A stretch of DNA of 64,000 nt, from assembly GCF_001641615.1 (NCBI RefSeq), contig NZ_LRRU01000020.1, positions 516,525 to 580,524 on the forward strand. The letters are read 5' to 3'. Position 1 is the first letter of the stretch, and the number at the start of each line of letters is the position of its first letter. The translations under genes and the position numbers were made by a program. The notes under the pieces were generated by a model that saw only the letters and a program-made list of their open reading frames with translations, was not told the origin of the DNA and searched no databases. The DNA comes from Pseudoalteromonas gelatinilytica (GTDB lineage: Bacteria > Pseudomonadota > Gammaproteobacteria > Enterobacterales > Alteromonadaceae). Positions 57,814 through 64,000 of this stretch are shown here, one piece after another.

Positions 57814-60084
57814 TCAATCTTGTTCGAACCAATAACTTTCCTGCTCGCGGGCAAATTCCAAACGATAACTATCACGATAAAATAGGATACGAATGTGCCC
57901 CTGCTCGGCGGTGGAGAATTGAGGTATATGGCGTTGCTGATAGCGTTTTACAACCTCTGGGTGCGGAAAATGCCATTGGCCTTGATAAGCCGACGAATGA
58001 ATCACCATTTCTGGGTTTACAGCATCAATAAAGCGAACACTCGATGATGTATTACTACCATGGTGAGGACTCAATAAAACAGTCGCATGCAGGTCAACGC
58101 CCTTTTCAATCAGGGTTGCTTCTGCAAAAGCGGAGATATCACCTGTTAACAACACTGAATAATTTCTAGAACTAATTTTTAGTAAGCATGAGTGATCATT
58201 TCGATTATCACCATTCACATCAGCATGAAAGCTATTTATGTTTAGCCCTTCAAATATCAAACGTTTACTATCACAAGGTTTTCTTAGCCCCTCAGGATGA
58301 AAGGTTGAGAATGTATCGCGGTACCCAGCTCGGTACCAAGAACTTAAACCACCCGCATGATCGTTATCTAAATGACTTATTAGTGTCGCCGAAACCGTTA
58401 ATGCGTGTTTATTAATATTCCTAACTAACACCCTATTGATGTAATCATAGCGAGAAAAGTGCCTTGGCCCTAAATCATAAATTAGGGCATGCTCATGTGC
58501 ACTTATCATCACCATAAGGCCATGGCCTACATCAAAGATATCCACTTGGAATTGAACCTGTGGCTGTAGCTTGCAATCAATGATATGGATAAAAAGTGGA
58601 AGTACTGATAAGTACTTCTTTGGGCTAAACAGTAAGATGAGCAAACTAAGATAGCTGATGGTCAATAGCGAAAAATTAAACTCTGTGAAAGAAAACCAAC
58701 GCCAATGCTTAGGAATACTAAGTAGTAATTGATAGCCAAAACTCAGAACACTATCGACAAGAGACAATAAACTAACCACATCGAGAAAACTTGAAATCAG
58801 ACTATAAAATATCAACAAAGGGAGTAACACCAAGCCAACAAGTGGCACGGCGATTAAATTGACTATAAGACCAATTATACTGGTACCGTCAAAATAAAAT
58901 AATGACAATGGCAATAAGCCAAAGAACAAGGCCAACTGAACATACATAAGTTGGCTAATACGCTTTATTAAACCGAGTTTTATATCTAACGTATGCTTGG
59001 TTAATAGGAAAATAATTGTCACCGCAGTAAAACTAAAATAAAGCCCCGGATTTAGAAGCGAAAATGGGTCAATCAGCAGCACAAGTGTTAAAGCATACAG
59101 AATAGAGCGCCAGCGCAGCGGGTTTTTACCTAACTGATATATGACCAAATAGCAGCCGAGCATAACAAGAGCACGCGTTGCTGAGACAATAAAGTCGCTC
59201 AAGTAGACATAAATAAGTGCACAGCTAAAGCCAAATAAAACAAAACCGTTGTTCAACTGGTATGCTTGATTTATCCGCAGTTTACTTACTTTTACCAGCC
59301 ATTTGCTCGTATAGAAACCTATTGCGTAGATAAGTCCGATATGAAGTCCAGAAATCGCGAGCAAATGCGTTAGGCCTAACTCTCTTAATTGAGTGTTATC
59401 TTCATAGGAAATTTTGCTTCTATCACCTGTAAGTAAAGCATAGTAAAGCCATTGCAAATGTGTATTCTCAGTGATGCTGGCAATGTACTGCCGATACCGT
59501 TCTCGAATATTATTGCCTTGTTGGTGACCATAGGAGCTAACTTCACCAACACTACGACCTTTGTAAAATATCCGTTCTTTAAGCGCATTTCTTTCACTAT
59601 CGAAACTATCGAAATTTTTTACAGAACGATAACGCTTGAGCTTTACTTTGCCTTCTATTAAATCACCTGAGAGAAGTGGTTTATCTGATGTAATACTGAG
59701 CATGGCAAGTGGTGCAGGACGAATTATTCTTTCGCAGGATTCTATATTTATTAATCGGGCTTTGATGTAAAAAGGACTCTTCGCACTAACGCTTTCAATT
59801 ACCTCAAATTTGACAACTCTAGTGAGTTGGTAGTTTATTTTGCAATCACTCACGGAGTAAAAAATTAGGTAATGAAAAATCACTAAAAAAATTGCGCAAA
59901 TAAACCCTGACAATAGAATCAAAAAAGGCTTAAAATAAGCACCTGCTAATAAAATAGCAAAACTCATTATATAGAACGCCGCAGTGCCAAATGTATATAG
60001 GGTGATAAAACAGCCTATGACAAAGCCGCTGCATAACCAAATTGATGTAAATGGTTGCTTTAAATGGCTAAAAAAACGATCCAA
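57814..60084 (-). CDS. comEC: ComEC/Rec2 family DNA uptake channel
   Basis: The 756-residue inner-membrane protein has an N-terminal set of helices, an OB-fold region (about residues 90-170), the competence helices (about 220-490, HLLAISGLHIGLIYAIGF) and a C-terminal metallo-beta-lactamase-like domain (about 510-740; ISHLDNDHAGGL and LLSPHHGSNTSSS). This is the ComEC/YcaI protein that carries single-stranded DNA into the cell in competent bacteria. The only usable start is TTG (AGGT upstream), which lies inside the DUF2062 gene. The product therefore overlaps the divergent gene by 21 bases. Confidence 0.94.
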   Translation of the reverse strand: MDRFFSHLKQPFTSIWLCSGFVIGCFITLYTFGTAAFYIMSFAILLAGAYFKPFLILLSGFICAIFLVIFHYLIFYSVSDCKINYQLTRVVKFEVIESVSAKSPFYIKARLINIESCERIIRPAPLAMLSITSDKPLLSGDLIEGKVKLKRYRSVKNFDSFDSERNALKERIFYKGRSVGEVSSYGHQQGNNIRERYRQYIASITENTHLQWLYYALLTGDRSKISYEDNTQLRELGLTHLLAISGLHIGLIYAIGFYTSKWLVKVSKLRINQAYQLNNGFVLFGFSCALIYVYLSDFIVSATRALVMLGCYLVIYQLGKNPLRWRSILYALTLVLLIDPFSLLNPGLYFSFTAVTIIFLLTKHTLDIKLGLIKRISQLMYVQLALFFGLLPLSLFYFDGTSIIGLIVNLIAVPLVGLVLLPLLIFYSLISSFLDVVSLLSLVDSVLSFGYQLLLSIPKHWRWFSFTEFNFSLLTISYLSLLILLFSPKKYLSVLPLFIHIIDCKLQPQVQFQVDIFDVGHGLMVMISAHEHALIYDLGPRHFSRYDYINRVLVRNINKHALTVSATLISHLDNDHAGGLSSWYRAGYRDTFSTFHPEGLRKPCDSKRLIFEGLNINSFHADVNGDNRNDHSCLLKISSRNYSVLLTGDISAFAEATLIEKGVDLHATVLLSPHHGSNTSSSVRFIDAVNPEMVIHSSAYQGQWHFPHPEVVKRYQQRHIPQFSTAEQGHIRILFYRDSYRLEFAREQESYWFEQD

Positions 60085-60573
60085 CGGTTTTTACCTGATC
60101 ATAACAAGGTAAGAGAACACAAGTATTTAAGAATTTTTGGTCGTTTATTGCATGATGCCAATTTGTGGCACTTAAATAGACGCTCTGCACGCGGTGCATT
60201 TGCGGTTGGTTTATTTTTCGCATTCATCCCTGTTCCTTTTCAAATGGTTCTTGCAGCCGCCCTGGCTATTCCATTTCGAGTGAATTTACCTATCTCTGTT
60301 GCGACAGTGTGGATCACAAACCCACTAACAATGCCTCCTATTTTCTATTGTTCATATATTGTTGGCACGATTGCCCTAGCCCAGCCTCCACAGCATTTCC
60401 AATTTGAACCAAGCTGGCAATGGTTCATCGAAAGCCTGACAACTATCGGTCCTGCGTTTTTAGTTGGTTCACTTATTTGTGCAACGGCTGCGGCTATTAT
60501 TGGTTATTTTGGTATCGATATGCTTTGGAAGCGCTCAGTGCGCAAAGCCTGGATACATCGCCATAAAAAATAA
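60064..60573 (+). CDS. DUF2062 membrane protein
   Basis: The 169-residue inner-membrane protein has two main hydrophobic segments (AFAVGLFFAFIPVPFQMVLA, about residues 45-64, and a second near 130-150) and the family motif WITNPLTMPPIFY. DUF2062 proteins are of unknown function. No ribosome-binding site is obvious. Its 5' end overlaps the comEC start on the other strand by 21 bases, so the two divergent genes share their initiation region and probably a promoter area. Confidence 0.9.
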   Translation: MAKKTIQRFLPDHNKVREHKYLRIFGRLLHDANLWHLNRRSARGAFAVGLFFAFIPVPFQMVLAAALAIPFRVNLPISVATVWITNPLTMPPIFYCSYIVGTIALAQPPQHFQFEPSWQWFIESLTTIGPAFLVGSLICATAAAIIGYFGIDMLWKRSVRKAWIHRHKK

Positions 60574-60602
60574 TATTAGCAATTTATAATTTTAGTATAG
60601 AC

Positions 60603-60633
60603 AAAAAACCCAGCTTGACGCTGGGTTTTTTAA
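60603..60633. terminator. Bidirectional terminator between the DUF2062 and DUF3466 genes
   Basis: The arms AAAAAACCCAGC / GCTGGGTTTTTT with loop TTGAC sit between the convergent ends of the two genes. Confidence 0.92.
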
Positions 60634-60664
60634 TATTGATTAGTAAGTCTCGATTACGAAACGA

Positions 60665-62398
60665 TTACTTTTTAAAGAAGCGACGTGCAGCTGCAAATGG
60701 CACTAACAATAGTGCATACCAAGGAAAACTTGCAGATTGACGCTCATATTGTTCAATCTCTTCCGCTGGACACTCTTCTACACTGCCATCAATTGGCGTT
60801 AATTTAACAGCAACTGCAATACTTTCATATTCGATATTACCATCAACATCGACAACTACATTGCCAAATGAATCTGTCTTTTCGACTGTTTTAGTCGCAA
60901 CACCGAAGATTTCATTATTGTTGTTAATTGATTTAGCTTCAGCAACCGTATACTTAAAGCGTGTCTCACCATCTTCTTCGTAACATGGTAATAAATCGTT
61001 TAAGTTAACAACTTTATCTTCACCAATGGTGTACATGAAACCTTCACGACGACGCGTAGAAGTATTGTAAATGTCAGTTTCACCTTCACCAACAACGATC
61101 CCATTGTCATTAACATCATTTGCTAACGAACTTGAGCTCGAGAAGTAATCAGTTGGGAAAACAACACTGTCACTTTTTTTATCGTAGTAGAAGAATTTTG
61201 TGCGCGTTGTACCATCAATACGTTTGCTTGCGTAACCAACAACAACATCGTTATTATTTACAGCAAGTGGCTGTCCCGAAATCCAATCGTCTTCTTGATT
61301 GATAAACTCTTTTACTTCACCATTTTCGAAGATAACAGGCATAGTGATGCGGGTGCTATTGCTTTTATAACGAACATCAGAAGTACCTACAACCAGACCA
61401 TTTTCGTTGATAGCAAGTGCGTTACTTCGAAAAGCAAAATCTTCATCATCTTCAGGTGTTAAACCTAAACCAAAAATTTCAGTGTTAGTGATATTAAGAC
61501 TACTATCAAGCGTCCATTTCACAGCGCGTTTGTTATAGATGCCAGTTGTATAAGTACGATTATAAGCTTCTACACAGTCTGAAACTGGCTCATCTTCACC
61601 ATCACAGTTATCGGTAATATCATCAAGTGGGTCAACCGCGATATCCGTTGATACTGTACCTACAACTTCATAGCCATTAGCTGTTTTAATAATGTCATTT
61701 GCCGAGCTAATACCGCCGTAATCATCAAACTCAGGTGCGAGTTCAACTTTCACACCATCTTCTGAGATTACAATCGCACGACTAATAAAGTCTCTTAAGA
61801 AGTGTGTTTCTTCTTCGTCTTCATCAGTTTGTGTGAACGATGTTTTTTCGTAAGGTGCACTACCCCAACCGACCATTACACCGTCATCTGTTACTGCATT
61901 TAGTAAGTTAGACGTCGAACGTGTTAAGCCGTCAAAATCAAGCGATTGTTCATCAAATAATACTTGCTCTGTTGAACCTTCAGATGAATATACCGTCGCT
62001 ATAGCGCTTGATAGTTTTTGATATTCAGAATCAGTTGAACGACCTGTTAAAAAACTAACCATAAATGAATGGGCATCGGCATTGGTATTTACCGCATCGT
62101 TATTCGCAATATCATCAAGGGTGAAAGTAATTTCTTTATCAATGAGTTCATACTGCTTTTTAGCTGTATCATAAGCATCTTTGATCAACGAATCTGTAAA
62201 ATCGATATAAGAGACATCAACGGGTAATTTGTAAAGGCCATTTGCTAAGCCTATGATGTGACCGTTTTCACTAACATCTGTTACGTAGTTAAATTTAGCG
62301 CCATCAACGCCACCTAATTCTTCTAATTTATAGGTTGCGCTCATCGCTGAGGTACTTAGGGTGGCTAAAATACTGGCAGCGAGTAATTTGTATTTCAT
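60665..62398 (-). CDS. DUF3466 family secreted protein with HAF-like repeats
   Basis: The 577-residue precursor has a signal peptide (cleavage near AMSA, residue 21). A short repeat of the type [VI]NxNGxVVG occurs at residues about 42, 169, 330, 380, 429 and 491, the last four spaced by about 50 residues, as in beta-propeller-like HAF repeats. The C terminus is a short hydrophobic helix followed by Arg/Lys (PWYALLLVPFAAARRFFKK), in the style of GlyGly-CTERM sorting signals but without Gly-Gly. It lies 11 bases after uup, as in other Alteromonadales. Envelope or surface location is inferred; function is unknown. Confidence 0.82.
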   Translation of the reverse strand: MKYKLLAASILATLSTSAMSATYKLEELGGVDGAKFNYVTDVSENGHIIGLANGLYKLPVDVSYIDFTDSLIKDAYDTAKKQYELIDKEITFTLDDIANNDAVNTNADAHSFMVSFLTGRSTDSEYQKLSSAIATVYSSEGSTEQVLFDEQSLDFDGLTRSTSNLLNAVTDDGVMVGWGSAPYEKTSFTQTDEDEEETHFLRDFISRAIVISEDGVKVELAPEFDDYGGISSANDIIKTANGYEVVGTVSTDIAVDPLDDITDNCDGEDEPVSDCVEAYNRTYTTGIYNKRAVKWTLDSSLNITNTEIFGLGLTPEDDEDFAFRSNALAINENGLVVGTSDVRYKSNSTRITMPVIFENGEVKEFINQEDDWISGQPLAVNNNDVVVGYASKRIDGTTRTKFFYYDKKSDSVVFPTDYFSSSSSLANDVNDNGIVVGEGETDIYNTSTRRREGFMYTIGEDKVVNLNDLLPCYEEDGETRFKYTVAEAKSINNNNEIFGVATKTVEKTDSFGNVVVDVDGNIEYESIAVAVKLTPIDGSVEECPAEEIEQYERQSASFPWYALLLVPFAAARRFFKK

Positions 62399-62409
62399 TT
62401 TAATCCTTA

Positions 62410-64000
62410 CTACTGATTCTTTAAATCTTCGAGTTCTTCCCAGCGCTCAAAAGCGGCTTCAAGCTCAGACTCTAACTCGGCTAAATGGTTCAATGCTTCT
62501 GTCGTAATTGCAGCATCTTGCTTAAAAAAGTCTGGGTCATTAACCACAACTTGCTGAGCGTCTAACGCTTTTTCAAGTTGTTCCACTTTACTGGGTAATT
62601 CTTCTAATTCAAGTTTTAATTTGTAAGAGAGTTTATTACTTTTCTTTGGTGTTTTATCTTGGCTAACAACGGGCGGCTTTTCTTGCTTAATTTGTTGCTG
62701 TTGTTGTTTTTCTTGCTCAGCTAAATGAGCAGCATATGCTTCATAGTCGCTATAGCCTCCGACAATGTCAGTGATCTTGCCGTTACCTTCAAATGCCCAG
62801 ACAGAATTACAAGTATTATCAATAAATTCACGGTCATGGCTTACAATCAGTACAGTGCCCTGATATTGGTTAATAATCTCTTCTAAAAGCTCTAAGGTTT
62901 CAATATCTAGGTCATTGGTTGGCTCATCGAGTACGATAATATTCGATGGCTTTAAAAATAACTTTGCTAATAATAAGCGGTTTTTCTCACCACCCGATAA
63001 TGCTTTTACCGGTGTACGTGCTCTTGCCGGCGGAAATAAGAAGTCTTGTAAGTAACCAAGTACATGACGTGAGCGCCCGCCCATCATCACTTCTTGCTTA
63101 CCTTCAGCTACGTTATCTTGTACTGTGGCTTCTTCATCAAGCTTTTGACGATACTGGTCAAAATAAGCAAACTCTAAGTTAACACCTTGCTTAACACTGC
63201 CGCTATCAGGTGTTAAGTCACCAAATAAAATTTTAAGCAGTGTTGTTTTACCAATACCATTGGGTCCGACCAGGCCAACACGATCGCCACGCATAACAAG
63301 GGTCGAGAAATCTTTCGCGATCACTTTATCTTTAAATGCATGACAGATGTTTTTCGCTTCGAATACTAACTTGCCAGAACGGTCCGCTGTTTCAATATTG
63401 AAATCAGTTTTACCAACTTGATCAACACGCTGCTTACGCTCTTTACGTAACTCTTTTAAAGCGCGTACACGGCCTTCATTACGCGTTCTACGTGCTTTGA
63501 TACCTTGGCGGATCCACGCTTCTTCTTCTGCTAAGCGCTTATCAAATAATGCGTTTTGTGTTTCTTCTACTTTTAGATCATGCGCTTTTTGTTCAAGGTA
63601 CGTCGCGTAATCGCCAGGGTACGAAACCAGCTTACCACGGTCTAAATCAAGAATACGGGTTGCAACTGCTCGAATGAATGCACGGTCGTGAGAAATAAAA
63701 ACGATACCGCCTTTAAACTCTTTTAAAAACTGCTCAAGCCAAATAACACTACTCATATCTAAGTGGTTGGTAGGCTCATCAAGTAGCAGTAAATCAGGTT
63801 CACTAACCAAGGCTCGTGCAAGAGCAACTTTACGTAGCCAACCACCCGATAATGATTCCAGCTTGGCTTCTGGGTCTAGCTCTAAGCGAGATAAAACGAG
63901 CTGAATACGGGTATCAAAACGCCAGCCATCAACGGTTTCTAATTGATTAGATAAACGCTCTAATTTGTTAAGCAATTTATCGTTATAATCTGTCTGCATT
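62410..64000 (-). CDS. uup: ABC-F ATPase Uup, 5'-truncated by the window edge
   Basis: The 530 codons visible lack the first part, with the first Walker A motif, which lies beyond 64000. The ATG near 63999 is internal. Visible are the first ABC signature SLSGGWLRKVALARAL with Walker B LLLLDEPTNHLD, the linker GIKARRTRNEGRVRALKEL, and a second complete ABC domain (GPNGIGKTTLLKIL, ALSGGEKNRLLLAKL, IIVLDEPTNDLD). A C-terminal coiled coil binds DNA in E. coli Uup. The ABC-F family acts on ribosomes, and Uup also affects precise excision of transposons. DUF3466 follows it in the same operon. Confidence 0.96.
   Translation of the reverse strand, partial: MQTDYNDKLLNKLERLSNQLETVDGWRFDTRIQLVLSRLELDPEAKLESLSGGWLRKVALARALVSEPDLLLLDEPTNHLDMSSVIWLEQFLKEFKGGIVFISHDRAFIRAVATRILDLDRGKLVSYPGDYATYLEQKAHDLKVEETQNALFDKRLAEEEAWIRQGIKARRTRNEGRVRALKELRKERKQRVDQVGKTDFNIETADRSGKLVFEAKNICHAFKDKVIAKDFSTLVMRGDRVGLVGPNGIGKTTLLKILFGDLTPDSGSVKQGVNLEFAYFDQYRQKLDEEATVQDNVAEGKQEVMMGGRSRHVLGYLQDFLFPPARARTPVKALSGGEKNRLLLAKLFLKPSNIIVLDEPTNDLDIETLELLEEIINQYQGTVLIVSHDREFIDNTCNSVWAFEGNGKITDIVGGYSDYEAYAAHLAEQEKQQQQQIKQEKPPVVSQDKTPKKSNKLSYKLKLELEELPSKVEQLEKALDAQQVVVNDPDFFKQDAAITTEALNHLAELESELEAAFERWEELEDLKNQ

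Overview
The window is a chromosomal segment of a gammaproteobacterium of the order Alteromonadales, most likely Pseudoalteromonas. This rests on housekeeping gene order (serC-aroA-cmk-rpsA-ihfB-lapAB-pyrF; msbA-lpxK-ycaR-kdsB; gltA divergent from sdhCDAB-sucABCD), on protein lengths equal to the E. coli orthologues (NrdA 761, NrdB 376, SdhB 238, SdhD 115, GlnS 555), and on lineage-typical families (DUF3466 next to uup, a probable DUF3083 protein). No rRNA, tRNA, CRISPR array, insertion sequence or prophage was found.

Layout. 1-8.2 kb: end of a BCCT transporter, an exonuclease/CBS-nucleotidyltransferase pair, a two-gene RND efflux operon and a small lipoprotein. 8.2-11.7 kb: trhO, divergent from a DEAD-box helicase-cvfB operon that ends in 18 perfect copies of a heptanucleotide. 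11.8-15.4 kb: an AT-rich accessory patch of small same-strand genes, one of them frameshifted, with one attC-like inverted repeat. 15.5-25.7 kb: pyrF, lapBA, ihfB, rpsA, cmk, aroA, serC and gyrA, all on the minus strand. 25.9-31.4 kb: ubiG-gph, then nrdA-nrdB-yfaE behind a control region with NrdR and DnaA boxes. 31.4-34.5 kb: yaeQ and a His/Glu-rich TonB-dependent receptor behind two Zur-type palindromes. 34.6-39.3 kb: a 162-bp palindromic repeat, glnS, a DUF3083-like gene and argA behind tandem ARG boxes. 39.3-50.9 kb: the TCA cluster sucDCBA-sdhBADC and divergent gltA. 51-54 kb: csdA-csdE, tcdA and a pseudouridine synthase. 54-60.6 kb: kdsB, ycaR, lpxK, msbA, comEC and a DUF2062 gene. 60.7-64 kb: a DUF3466 secreted protein and the 3' part of uup.

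Most of the window is conserved core genome. The parts least explained by known genes are the heptamer array, the small-gene patch, the palindromic repeat and its relic, and several regulatory arrangements read from sequence (NrdR/DnaA at nrdA, Zur at the receptor, ArgR at argA, a strong terminator between sucB and sucC). I did not find a convincing new multi-gene defence or biosynthetic system. The closest candidate is the 11.8-15.1 kb patch, whose genes resemble integron-cassette or immunity-type genes.
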